From Clostridiales bacterium DTU089 (GTDB lineage: Bacteria; Bacillota; Clostridia; Oscillospirales; Acutalibacteraceae): DNA of 57,978 nucleotides. The stretch is taken from NCBI GenBank assembly GCA_001513045.1, contig LFSB01000024.1, positions 69,549 to 127,526 of the forward strand. Reading direction: 5' to 3'. The translations under genes and the position numbers were made by a program. Positions 1 through 6,852 of this stretch are shown piece by piece; within the stretch, counting starts at the first letter, position 1; every line of letters starts with the position of its first letter. Below the pieces are notes generated by a model that ran no database searches, was not told the DNA's origin, and saw only the letters and a program-made list of their open reading frames with translations.

Positions 1-72
1 AATCATTGATTTGTTTTTGTTGCGACAAAAAAGCGTTGCTTCGCACCGCACGCGCTTCGCGCAAGCGAATCA

Positions 73-81
73 TGATATAAT
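73..81 (+). promoter_or_regulatory. Extended -10 promoter for the PHP phosphatase gene
   Basis: TGATATAAT at 73-81 is an extended -10 element 30 bases before the first gene. No clear -35 is seen; the expected place falls in a GC-rich stretch (35-66) that may be the end of a hairpin from an upstream gene. Confidence 0.4.
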
Positions 82-110
82 TACTCTATATTTTCTCTGG
101 AGATGTTATT

Positions 111-926
111 TTGAAGTATAAAAAAATCACAGACACACATGTTCATACCGACAATTCGCCGGACGGAAATCACTCGGCAATGCTGCTTTGCGAAACCGCC
201 GAAAGCATGGGTATCCGGGCAATAGCCTTTTGCGACCACTGCGAAACAGATGTTTTTTATAAGGACAGCTACGACCGTCGGGTTACTCAGGCTTATTTTG
301 AAGTTGCCCGTGCTCGCAGCGCTTTTCTCGGAAAGCTGCTTGTGCTTGAAGGCATAGAGCTCGGCGAGCCCGCATACGACACCGAGCTTGCGGAAAAAAT
401 TATTACATCTCAGGAGTACGATTTTGTAATCGGCTCGCTTCACAATCTTCGTGAACGCGAGGACTTCTATTACATGACAAGCTTTGAGGGTATGGACATA
501 GACGCTCTCGTCAAGGAGTATTTCGATGAGCTGATTATCATGGCTCAGTGGGGTAAATTCGACACCATGGCGCATATAACCTATCCGTTCAGATATTTTT
601 TCAAGGTCGCCGGAATAACCGTAGATATTGACAAATACAAAAAGCAGACCGATGAGCTTTTCAAGCTGCTTGCCGAAAAGGACATAGCGCTTGAAATAAA
701 CACCGCCGGACTGCGTCAGCCGATAAATAAAACCTCCCCGGAGCTTGACAGCGTAAAGCGCTTCAAGCAGCTCGGCGGACGCATGATAACCCTCGGCTCG
801 GACGCACACTTCGCCGAGCATCTTGCGGCAGGAATCGAAACCGGCATGGATATGGCTCTTGAGGCAGGCTTCGGTGCGGTCACGATTTTCCAAAAGCGTG
901 TACCCATTGAGATACCGATTGAATGA
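111..926 (+). CDS. PHP-domain phosphoesterase, histidinol-phosphatase (HisK/HisJ) type
   Basis: The 271-residue product belongs to the PHP phosphoesterase superfamily and most resembles HisK-type histidinol-phosphatases, which remove phosphate from L-histidinol phosphate in histidine synthesis. Metal-binding motifs are visible in family order: HVHTDNSPDG near the N-terminus, FCDHCE around residue 40, GSLHN near 110, HITYP near 155 and GSDAHF near 225. Length is normal. The start is TTG at 111, chosen because a GGAG ribosome binding site lies at the right distance and the HVHTD motif begins soon after. No other his genes are near, so the substrate is inferred from family only; another phosphorylated metabolite is possible. 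The next gene starts 13 bases downstream on the same strand, suggesting one transcript. Confidence 0.85.
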   Translation: MKYKKITDTHVHTDNSPDGNHSAMLLCETAESMGIRAIAFCDHCETDVFYKDSYDRRVTQAYFEVARARSAFLGKLLVLEGIELGEPAYDTELAEKIITSQEYDFVIGSLHNLREREDFYYMTSFEGMDIDALVKEYFDELIIMAQWGKFDTMAHITYPFRYFFKVAGITVDIDKYKKQTDELFKLLAEKDIALEINTAGLRQPINKTSPELDSVKRFKQLGGRMITLGSDAHFAEHLAAGIETGMDMALEAGFGAVTIFQKRVPIEIPIE

Positions 927-939
927 GGATGTACCGCCT

Positions 940-1641
940 ATGACATATACTCCCGATATTGTTCGCGAAAAGCTCTTTTCTCTCGCAGATGAAAAATACA
1001 AAAAATTCTCCTCATCTCTGATACCCAACGGCGATGAAATGATAGGCGTACGCCTGCCGGAGCTTAAAAAGCTTGCGAAGGAAATCGCAGCTGACGACTG
1101 GCGTGAATATCTGAGCGAAGCACCTTCGGACTATTTTGAGGAGATTATGCTCTGCGGCTTCATCATAGGCTTTGTGAAATCGGATTTTGACACTGTTGAG
1201 CCGTACATACGCGCCTTCATCCCGAAAATAACCAACTGGTCCACCTGCGACAGCGTTTGCGCCGGTTTAAAAATCGCAAAAAAGCAGCCTGAGCGCGTAT
1301 TTGAATTTTTGCTGCCCTTTACCGCCTCGGAGCGTGAATTTGATGTGCGCTTCGCTCTCGCGATGCTGGATTTTCATTTTGTGAATGAGAAGTATATTGA
1401 AAAAATATTTGAAATTCTCGACGGCATAACGCACGAGGGATATTACGTCCGCATGGCTTCTGCATGGTGCCTTTCCACCTGTCTGATAAAATTTCCCGAC
1501 AAAGCCCTTGAATACCTCAGCTGTTGTAAGCTTGATGATTTCACCTTCAACAAGGCTCTGCAAAAAAGCATTGAATCCTACCGCGTCAAGCCTGAGATGA
1601 AGCAGGTGCTCAAGCAGATGAAGAGGAAGCGGGTCAACTGA
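940..1641 (+). CDS. DNA alkylation repair protein, AlkD-like HEAT-repeat glycosylase
   Basis: A 233-residue alpha-helical protein matching the AlkD/DNA alkylation repair family, whose HEAT-like repeats wrap around DNA and excise cationic alkylated bases such as 3- and 7-methylpurines. Visible family traits are the opening helix, the GVRLPELKKLAKEI segment after about 30 residues, the WSTCDSVC segment and the ASAWCLSTC segment near the end. A longer open frame begins at 823 inside the previous gene, but ATG 940 is preferred because GAGGAT precedes it and the family begins here. It probably shares a transcript with the PHP gene. Function is known for AlkD; specificity here is not tested. Confidence 0.85.
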   Translation: MTYTPDIVREKLFSLADEKYKKFSSSLIPNGDEMIGVRLPELKKLAKEIAADDWREYLSEAPSDYFEEIMLCGFIIGFVKSDFDTVEPYIRAFIPKITNWSTCDSVCAGLKIAKKQPERVFEFLLPFTASEREFDVRFALAMLDFHFVNEKYIEKIFEILDGITHEGYYVRMASAWCLSTCLIKFPDKALEYLSCCKLDDFTFNKALQKSIESYRVKPEMKQVLKQMKRKRVN

Positions 1642-1676
1642 CGAACCGCTTTTCAACAGGAAAAAATCATAAAATC

Positions 1677-1723
1677 AACCTCCGCAAGCATATCATTAGT
1701 GATAATGTTTTCGGAGGTTTTTT
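1677..1723 (+). promoter_or_regulatory. Long hairpin overlapping the yabP ribosome binding site, followed by a T-run
   Basis: AACCTCCG at 1677-1684 pairs with CGGAGGTT at 1712-1719. The inner arms GCATATCA and TGATAATGT extend the stem around a TTAG loop, with one small bulge. The 3' arm contains the GGAGGT ribosome binding site of yabP (1713-1718) and runs into TTTTTT. The element can therefore act as terminator of the upstream unit and as a structure that hides the yabP start. Confidence 0.6.
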
Positions 1724-1725
1724 AT

Positions 1726-2010
1726 ATGGCTGAAGATAAAAAAGCAACCTTTTCCGCACCGCACAATGTGATAATGGAGGACAGACGCAAAATAAATGTG
1801 TCGGGAGTATCCGATGTTGACAGCTTCGACGAGCAGACGGTAGTCGTATTCACCGACCTCGGAGAGCTAACCGTAAAAGGCTCCGACCTGCACATTTCTC
1901 AGTTCAGCATGGAGAGCGGAGAGCTTATAATCGAAGGCAAAATATCCTCTCTTGTATACACAGAATCGGCGCCAAAGGCATCGGGATTCTTCGGAAGGGT
2001 GTTCAGATGA
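1726..2010 (+). CDS. yabP: Sporulation protein YabP
   Basis: The 94-residue product has the YabP/YqfC fold: a short N-terminal tail, then IMEDRRKINVSGVSDVDSFD and a beta-rich body with VVFTDLGELTVKGSDLHI. In Bacillus subtilis YabP is needed for normal spore cortex formation, acts in the mother cell with YabQ, and is made under sigma-E. The start is ATG 1726 with GGAGGT seven bases upstream rather than the ATG at 1699, which lies inside the hairpin arm. yabQ overlaps its stop by four bases, so the two are coupled. The order yabP-yabQ-divIC-S1 protein matches the conserved Bacillus block, which strengthens the call and implies that the organism can sporulate. Confidence 0.92.
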   Translation: MAEDKKATFSAPHNVIMEDRRKINVSGVSDVDSFDEQTVVVFTDLGELTVKGSDLHISQFSMESGELIIEGKISSLVYTESAPKASGFFGRVFR

Positions 2011-2534
2011 GCTATATAATAAGCTCTCCCGAACAGCTCCGACAGCTTCTGCTGTCGGTGGGCTTCGGCTTTATTCTGGGCGTTGTTTATGACATCTTCC
2101 GCATCATCCGTCTGCTGCTGACCGAAAAGCGCTTCGGCATATATATTCAGGACATCCTCTACGCTCTGGTGTGCGCGGTAACATCATTTATTTTTTTACT
2201 CAGTGTAACCGGCGGAAGGTTGCGCTTTTACGTCCTTGCCGGATGTCTGACAGGCTGGGCGGTATATTATTTTTCACTCGGAATTGTCGCAATACGCGCA
2301 GGAAACGCTGTCGTACGCCTGATAAAAACCTGCATGCGATTTCTTTTTCGTATAATATCAGCACCCTTTAAGGTCACTTTTAATGTTTTATCTGCAATTT
2401 GCCGTAAAATATCCCGGTTTTGCGGTAAAAAACTTCGATTTTTCAGAAATTTTTTTAAAATACGCTTGCAACCTATACGTGGTTTGATATATAATCGTTT
2501 TGGTGTATTTTCAAATCGCAGTAAAAAGGAGTGA
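2007..2534 (+). CDS. yabQ: Spore cortex biosynthesis protein YabQ
   Basis: A 175-residue membrane protein of the YabQ family, required for cortex formation and located in the membranes around the forespore in Bacillus. The N-terminus (SPEQLRQLLLSVGFGFILGVVYDIFR) carries the family's first membrane segment and the G-x-x-YD-x-FR motif. Two more hydrophobic stretches follow near residues 50-65 and 72-95, and the tail is very basic. Its ATG overlaps the yabP stop codon (ATGA). The C-terminal 60 residues are rich in Arg, Lys and Phe and poorly conserved, as is usual for the family. Confidence 0.92.
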   Translation: MSYIISSPEQLRQLLLSVGFGFILGVVYDIFRIIRLLLTEKRFGIYIQDILYALVCAVTSFIFLLSVTGGRLRFYVLAGCLTGWAVYYFSLGIVAIRAGNAVVRLIKTCMRFLFRIISAPFKVTFNVLSAICRKISRFCGKKLRFFRNFFKIRLQPIRGLIYNRFGVFSNRSKKE

Positions 2535-2543
2535 AGCGGGACA

Positions 2544-2861
2544 ATGAAGAAAAAAGCCACGAAATCCGGAGCTGCCGGCAAGCAGTTTAACAGCTTTATT
2601 CTCACGGTTGCAATCATTGCGGTTTTCGGCTATTTCATCATGACCTTTATTCAGCTTCGCATCGACATAAAAGAGCGCAACTCTGAAATTTCCCGTCTTA
2701 CGGCGGAATACAACCGTAAGCTCGCCGAAAACGAACAAATTCAAGGCATAATTGACAACGGCAATGAGAGTGATTATTTTGAAATCATTGCCCGCGAACA
2801 ACACGGCTATATCATGCCGGATGAGCGTGTATATTACGACTCGACTCCGGGTGTATATTAA
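2544..2861 (+). CDS. Septum formation initiator family protein (DivIC/FtsB-like)
   Basis: This 105-residue protein has the DivIC/FtsB layout: a short basic cytoplasmic tail, one membrane segment (about residues 17-35, ILTVAIIAVFGYFIMTF), a coiled-coil extracellular stretch (about 40-70, KERNSEISRLTAEYNRKLAE) and a small C-terminal part with REQHGYIMPDERVY typical of the family. DivIC forms part of the FtsL/DivIB/DivIC divisome subcomplex. Position after yabPQ and before an S1-domain gene matches divIC in Bacillus. It starts 9 bases after yabQ behind an AAAAAGGAGTG ribosome binding site. Confidence 0.88.
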   Translation: MKKKATKSGAAGKQFNSFILTVAIIAVFGYFIMTFIQLRIDIKERNSEISRLTAEYNRKLAENEQIQGIIDNGNESDYFEIIAREQHGYIMPDERVYYDSTPGVY

Positions 2862-2889
2862 AAAACGAAAGGTAAGGTAACAGTCTTTT

Positions 2890-3345
2890 ATGCAAGTTGA
2901 AGTCGGCTCTATTCTTGAGGGTAAGGTTACAGGCATAACAAATTTCGGAGCGTTCGTCGAACTCCCCGGGGGTTCTACCGGTATGGTACATATCTCCGAG
3001 GTGTCCTCTACGTTTGTCAAGGACATTCACGAGAAGCTCACTGAAGGCCAGCAGGTCAAGGTTAAGGTTCTTGATGTCGGCGAAAACGGGAAAATAAGCC
3101 TTTCAATTAAGCGGGCGGAACCGGAGCAGCCTAAGCCGCAAAGAAGCAGCGGTCCCCGCCGCGGCTCTCCCAATGTATGGAACGGCACCCCCGACCAAGC
3201 CGCTCCCGCCAACCTCAGCTTTGAGGACATGATGGCAAAATTCAAGCAGGTCAGTGACGAAAAAATAAGCGACCTGAAAAAAGCCAGTGTCAGCAAACGC
3301 GGCGCGTCGCCCAAACGCGGCGGCGGAGGAAACAAACCTTTCTGA
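2890..3345 (+). CDS. S1 RNA-binding domain protein (YabR-like)
   Basis: The 151-residue product has one N-terminal S1 domain (about residues 3-72) with the usual VGSILEGKVTGITNFGAFVEL opening stretch and GMVHISEVS core, then a basic, Pro/Ser/Gly-rich tail ending in KRGGGGNKPF. This is the architecture of YabR, found right after divIC in Bacillus. S1 domains bind single-stranded RNA or the ribosome; the exact role of YabR is not settled. A GGTAAGG ribosome binding site precedes ATG 2890. A strong terminator follows at 3361, so this is the last gene of the yabPQ-divIC unit. Confidence 0.88.
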   Translation: MQVEVGSILEGKVTGITNFGAFVELPGGSTGMVHISEVSSTFVKDIHEKLTEGQQVKVKVLDVGENGKISLSIKRAEPEQPKPQRSSGPRRGSPNVWNGTPDQAAPANLSFEDMMAKFKQVSDEKISDLKKASVSKRGASPKRGGGGNKPF

Positions 3346-3360
3346 TACTTATTAAACCAA

Positions 3361-3396
3361 GGGGCGACAGTAATAATGTCGCCCCTGATATTTTTT
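3361..3396 (+). terminator. Rho-independent terminator after the S1 protein gene
   Basis: GGGGCGACA (3361-3369) and TGTCGCCCC (3377-3385) form a perfect 9-bp stem with a 7-base loop, followed by TTTTTT at 3391-3396. Confidence 0.9.
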
Positions 3397-3417
3397 GAAA
3401 GCCTTGAGGGAAGAAAA

Positions 3418-4260
3418 ATGAGAGAGATAGACGTAAAATCCATAAAAAACGCCGTAAGTAGGCTCTGCATAAAAGCAAATCGCGTTCTTCCGGCAGACCT
3501 TGCAAGCGAGATACGCGCCTCGTCCGAGCGCGAAAGCTCTCCGGCGGCACGCGGGGTATTCGGCGATATGCTTAAAAATCTCGACGCTGCCGAGCAGCTG
3601 AATCTTCCGATATGCCAGGACACGGGTATGGCTGTTGTCTTTGCCGAAATCGGACAGGATGTGCACCTCTCCGGAGGCAGCTTTGAAGCTGCCGTAAACA
3701 GCGGCGTGCGCAAGGGCTACACCGAAGGCCTTCTGCGTCTTTCCGTGGTTAAGGATCCTTTGAGACGCGAGAACACAAACGACAACACGCCCGCCGTTAT
3801 TCACACAAGAATTGTCCCGGGTGATAAGGTCAAGCTGACTGTTGCGCCAAAGGGCTTCGGCAGCGAAAACATGAGCGCACTGAAGATGTTCAACCCCTCG
3901 GCAAACGAGGAGGACATTATCCGCTTTGTAACGGAAACCGTTAAAAATGCCGGAGGAAACCCCTGTCCGCCCGTTGTACTCGGTGTCGGAATCGGCGGGG
4001 ATTTTGAGCAGTGCGCATATCTTGCCAAGAAGGCTTTGTGCCGTCCGGTAAGTGAAAGAAATTCCGACCCGTTCTACCGCGAGCTTGAAACGAAAATGCT
4101 CGACTCAATCAACGCCCTCGGTGTCGGAGCGCAGGGCTTCGGCGGAGATATAACCGCGCTTTCCGTGGCAATTGAAGCGGCCGCAACACATATAGCCGGG
4201 CTTCCGGTTGCGGTAAATGTCGGTTGCCATGTCACGCGTCACGCTGAGGAAATTATATAA
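3418..4260 (+). CDS. Class I fumarate hydratase / L-tartrate dehydratase, alpha subunit
   Basis: This 280-residue protein is the alpha (N-terminal) half of the iron-sulfur class I hydro-lyases (fumarase A-like, TtdA). These enzymes use a [4Fe-4S] cluster to interconvert fumarate and malate. Family motifs are PICQDTGMAVVF (with the first cluster Cys), NDNTPAVIHTRIVPGD, GGGNP-like NAGGNPCPPVVLGVGIGG, and the terminal GCHVTRHAEE. Start ATG 3418 follows GAGGGA; the ATG at 3376 lies inside the terminator hairpin and is rejected. In most bacteria the beta subunit gene follows directly or is fused. Here the next gene is hpf on its own promoter and no beta subunit occurs in the window, so the partner must be elsewhere or absent. 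Confidence 0.9.
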   Translation: MREIDVKSIKNAVSRLCIKANRVLPADLASEIRASSERESSPAARGVFGDMLKNLDAAEQLNLPICQDTGMAVVFAEIGQDVHLSGGSFEAAVNSGVRKGYTEGLLRLSVVKDPLRRENTNDNTPAVIHTRIVPGDKVKLTVAPKGFGSENMSALKMFNPSANEEDIIRFVTETVKNAGGNPCPPVVLGVGIGGDFEQCAYLAKKALCRPVSERNSDPFYRELETKMLDSINALGVGAQGFGGDITALSVAIEAAATHIAGLPVAVNVGCHVTRHAEEII

Positions 4261-4297
4261 TTTTTGTTAACTTTCTGTGCAATTTGTATAAAATATA

Positions 4298-4326
4298 TTT
4301 ACTTTCTCCCCTTCTTATGATACAAT
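4298..4326 (+). promoter_or_regulatory. Sigma-A-like promoter for hpf
   Basis: TTTACT at 4298-4303 and TACAAT at 4321-4326 are separated by 17 bases, with TGA just before the -10 (extended -10). It lies 48 bases upstream of the hpf start. Confidence 0.6.
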
Positions 4327-4373
4327 ATTCTCAAGAAATCACTTCACTTTATATATAAGAAAGGGATGTTTTT

Positions 4374-4904
4374 ATGGAAATCACCATTACCGGACGCAAG
4401 TGCTCAATTCGCGACTCCTTTAAAGAGAGAGCGGAAAAGAAGCTGCTCAAGGTCGAGCGCTTTTTCGGGGACGACGCCACCGCAAAGGTAACCGCCACGG
4501 TTGAAAAAACCAGGCAGAATGTCGAGGTCACGGTGATAAACAACGGCATGATATTCCGTGCTGAGGAAAGCGCCGAAAACATGAACGACGCCCTTGACCG
4601 CTGCGTGGATTCGCTCGTGCGCCAGATTCGCAAAAACAAGACGAAGCTTGAAAAAAGGCTTCGCTCCGGAGCGTTTGACAGCTTTACAGCGGCGGATGAG
4701 AGCGTAACCGAGGAAACCGAGTTTGACGTTGTAAGAACTAAAAGCGTCATTCTCAAGCCCCAGAGTGTTGAGGAGGCAATTCTTCAGATGAACATGCTCG
4801 GACATCAGTTTTACATGTTCATAAACTCTGAGGATTCGCTGGTGAATGTCGTTTACAAGCGCGCTGACGGAGGCTACGGCGTCCTCGTGCCTGATATGGA
4901 ATAA
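4374..4904 (+). CDS. hpf: Ribosome hibernation promoting factor, long form
   Basis: The 176-residue length and two-domain layout match long HPF. The N-terminal S30AE domain (about 1-100) opens with MEITITGRKCSIRDSFKERA. A linker (about 100-115) and the C-terminal dimerisation domain (about 117-176, with VRTKSVILKPQSVEEAILQM and GHQFYMFIN) follow. Long HPF binds the 30S subunit and pairs 70S ribosomes into inactive 100S dimers in stationary phase or stress. It stands alone between its own promoter and terminator. Confidence 0.95.
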   Translation: MEITITGRKCSIRDSFKERAEKKLLKVERFFGDDATAKVTATVEKTRQNVEVTVINNGMIFRAEESAENMNDALDRCVDSLVRQIRKNKTKLEKRLRSGAFDSFTAADESVTEETEFDVVRTKSVILKPQSVEEAILQMNMLGHQFYMFINSEDSLVNVVYKRADGGYGVLVPDME

Positions 4905-4920
4905 ACTTATAAAAGCTTTC

Positions 4921-4970
4921 AGGGGCTGCATCGGAACACCGGAAACGGTGATGTGATGCAGCCCCTTTTG
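4921..4970 (+). terminator. Terminator after hpf
   Basis: AGGGGCTGCATC (4921-4932) pairs with GATGCAGCCCCT (4955-4966) around a second small hairpin (CACCGGAAACGGTG), followed by TTTT. Confidence 0.88.
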
Positions 4971-5210
4971 CATTTTATTTGTATTTAAAGCCGTCTGTGA
5001 AGCGGAGTGAGGATTGATGAGAAGACAAGCCTTGCCGCAAAGCCTAAAATTAACCAAACCTAAAAACCAATCAAGAAACAGTCCTCCGTCAGTGCCTACG
5101 CAGCGCCCGAAATTATGCATTGTGAATTATGAATTCTTCATTTGAATTCCTCCACCGCCGCGTTGCTACCTTTAACAAGGGAGGCTTCCGATAGCCGCAA
5201 GCGCCACGGG
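4971..5210. other. Non-coding stretch between convergent hpf and the M5-type nuclease gene
   Basis: No open frame with a ribosome binding site is seen on either strand. The stretch contains runs such as TTATGCATTGTGAATTATGAATT near 5114 and a CCTTTAACAAGGGAGG segment near 5170 that look like debris of a dispersed repeat, but no second full copy occurs in the window. Confidence 0.4.
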
Positions 5211-5804
5211 CTACAAGCTCCTCTTTATCGACTCGGCTGCCGCCTTATAGTCGTCATAGGTCATAAAGGTATTGACCATTTGAAGCAGGGCATTTGATGA
5301 AAGCCTTGCCGGAAGTCCTATTTTACTTGAGAGCTTGCGTCTGAGCTCACTGCTGTCCGCACGTCCGCTGAAGCCATCCTCGTAAAAATCCGTCTTCGTA
5401 ACCTCTTTTTTCGGCTCTGCGGTCTCCTCACACAGCACCCCGGCTTTAACAAGGGCGGCGGCTATAATATTCTGCGGTACACCCTCAACACCGAGCTTGC
5501 CCTCCTTTGAAGGGGAGGTTTTTCTTCGTTCCTTGCCCTGAATATCCGGTATATACGCGTGCTTTATTCTGTCAGCCGGAACCATAGAGCCTATAAACGA
5601 ACGTATTTTAAAGCCTGCCGCATCGCTGTCCGTAAGGATAACAAGTCCCCTTGTTTCCGCCAGACGGCGTATCAGGCGCTGCTTCTCCTTATCGGAAAAT
5701 ATCCCGAAGCCCTCAGTCTCGATTATAACTGCGTCGAGAATTGACGAGAGCTTTATTTTATCGTATTTTCCTTCAACTATTACAACTCTGTCGGTTTTAA
5801 GCAT
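5211..5804 (-). CDS. rnmV: Ribonuclease M5-type TOPRIM protein (DUF4093 C-terminus)
   Basis: The 197-residue product opens with a TOPRIM domain: the catalytic Glu is in VVIVEGKYDKIKL, followed by ETEGFGIF and ILTDSDAAGFKIR with the DxD motif. IPDIQGKERRKTSPSKEG follows, then a C-terminal region typical of the clostridial M5 relatives. RNase M5 matures 5S rRNA in Bacillus together with L18. The label rests on motifs and length. The start (ATG 5804) is 20 bases downstream of the holA stop, so it is probably co-transcribed with holA and comEC. Confidence 0.82.
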   Translation of the reverse strand: MLKTDRVVIVEGKYDKIKLSSILDAVIIETEGFGIFSDKEKQRLIRRLAETRGLVILTDSDAAGFKIRSFIGSMVPADRIKHAYIPDIQGKERRKTSPSKEGKLGVEGVPQNIIAAALVKAGVLCEETAEPKKEVTKTDFYEDGFSGRADSSELRRKLSSKIGLPARLSSNALLQMVNTFMTYDDYKAAAESIKRSL

Positions 5805-5823
5805 ATTGACTGCCCTTTGCGTT

Positions 5824-6852
5824 TTATATTCTCAGAAGTCCGAGCACAAGCTCCTCAAGCACGATTTTCGGGTCCACAGACGTGCTTTTCAGCTTGCAAT
5901 CCGCTTCGTCAAGCTCATCCAGTGCCGTGCGAAGCTGCTCAATCGTATATTTTGCACCGTCGCGTGAGGCGTTTGCCAGCCTGAACTCTTTGTTTTTATA
6001 ATTAAAATAATTTGCCGGGTCCCGGGCGTTTATCACGCTCTGCGACGCAAGCTTTGCGCGGTACATGTCCGCGTAGGCGCTCACGAGCACACCGAGTATC
6101 ATAACCGGCTCCTCACGCGCGGTAAAAAGCGTATGAAGATTTTTATATGCGCTGTCGGCGCGTCCCGAAACAATCGCCCTTGAAAGCTCAAAGACCTTTG
6201 CCTCGGTGGATTTTATTACAAGCTCGTCTATATCCTTCACGGTTATCGCTCTGCCGGCGGCATAGGCACACAGCTTGTCAAGCTCAGCCGAAAGCGTATC
6301 CATTGAATCCCCGGCCTGCATTATCAGATAATCCGCCTCACGGCGTTCGAGCGCAGCACCCTTCTTCGATGCTGTTCCCATCAGCAGCTTTGCAAGCGCC
6401 GCCTGTGAACGCTTATCTATACATGCGCAGACCCCCGAGGCCGAGGCGTGTTTAAGCCAGGTATTCCATTTTGCATCCTTTTTCGGATTTACAACAACCT
6501 CGTCAAAAAGGAATATCACAACCGCGCTGTCGGGAGGCTCCTTGAAAAAGCTGCGAAGAGTCTCCGTGTCCTCTTTTGACAGAGAATTGAGCTGCATATC
6601 CTTAACAAAGACACATATTTTTCCGCCGCCGAGAGACATTGTGTTCGCGGCATCAATTATCTCCCCTACACGCGAGGAGGAGTCAAACCTGTGCAGTCCA
6701 AAGGTTTCAAAGCCGGCAGGCACAATCTTTTTTACAAGCTCATCGGCATAAAAGCGCTTCAGAAAGCCCTCCTCGCCGTATATCAAATACAGCGGCTGAA
6801 AATCCTCCGATTTTATTTGTTTTTTCAACTGCTCCTCGTCAAAAAACGGCAT
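5824..6852 (-). CDS. holA: DNA polymerase III subunit delta
   Basis: A 342-residue protein of the HolA family, the clamp-loader subunit that opens the sliding clamp. The N-terminal AAA-like domain shows QPLYLIYGEEGFLKRFYADEL (a Walker A-like GEE motif without a functional P-loop, as usual), FDEVVVNPKK, then KRSQAALAKLL. The C-terminal collar domain holds MLVSAYADMYRAKLA-type helices. ATG 6852 is preferred over the upstream GTG 6870 because GGAGGTGG sits six bases before it. The gene begins inside the last codons of comEC, an overlap of 14 bases. The comEC-holA order is common in Bacillota. Confidence 0.92.
   Translation of the reverse strand: MPFFDEEQLKKQIKSEDFQPLYLIYGEEGFLKRFYADELVKKIVPAGFETFGLHRFDSSSRVGEIIDAANTMSLGGGKICVFVKDMQLNSLSKEDTETLRSFFKEPPDSAVVIFLFDEVVVNPKKDAKWNTWLKHASASGVCACIDKRSQAALAKLLMGTASKKGAALERREADYLIMQAGDSMDTLSAELDKLCAYAAGRAITVKDIDELVIKSTEAKVFELSRAIVSGRADSAYKNLHTLFTAREEPVMILGVLVSAYADMYRAKLASQSVINARDPANYFNYKNKEFRLANASRDGAKYTIEQLRTALDELDEADCKLKSTSVDPKIVLEELVLGLLRI

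Noticed and set aside
81-1028. Large open frames on the opposite strand of the PHP gene and many other long antisense frames across the window
   Set aside because: They mirror real genes in other frames, have no family features and no ribosome binding sites.
3376-3417. Earlier ATG start for the fumarase alpha subunit
   Set aside because: It lies inside the terminator hairpin of the preceding gene and lacks a ribosome binding site; ATG 3418 has GAGGGA.
5500-5560. Apparent repeat-like insertion in the M5-type nuclease gene (KERRKTSPSKEGKLGVEG stretch, DNA with CCTCC/GGAGG symmetry)
   Set aside because: This stretch is a normal conserved segment in clostridial relatives of the family as I recall them, and the frame is unbroken.
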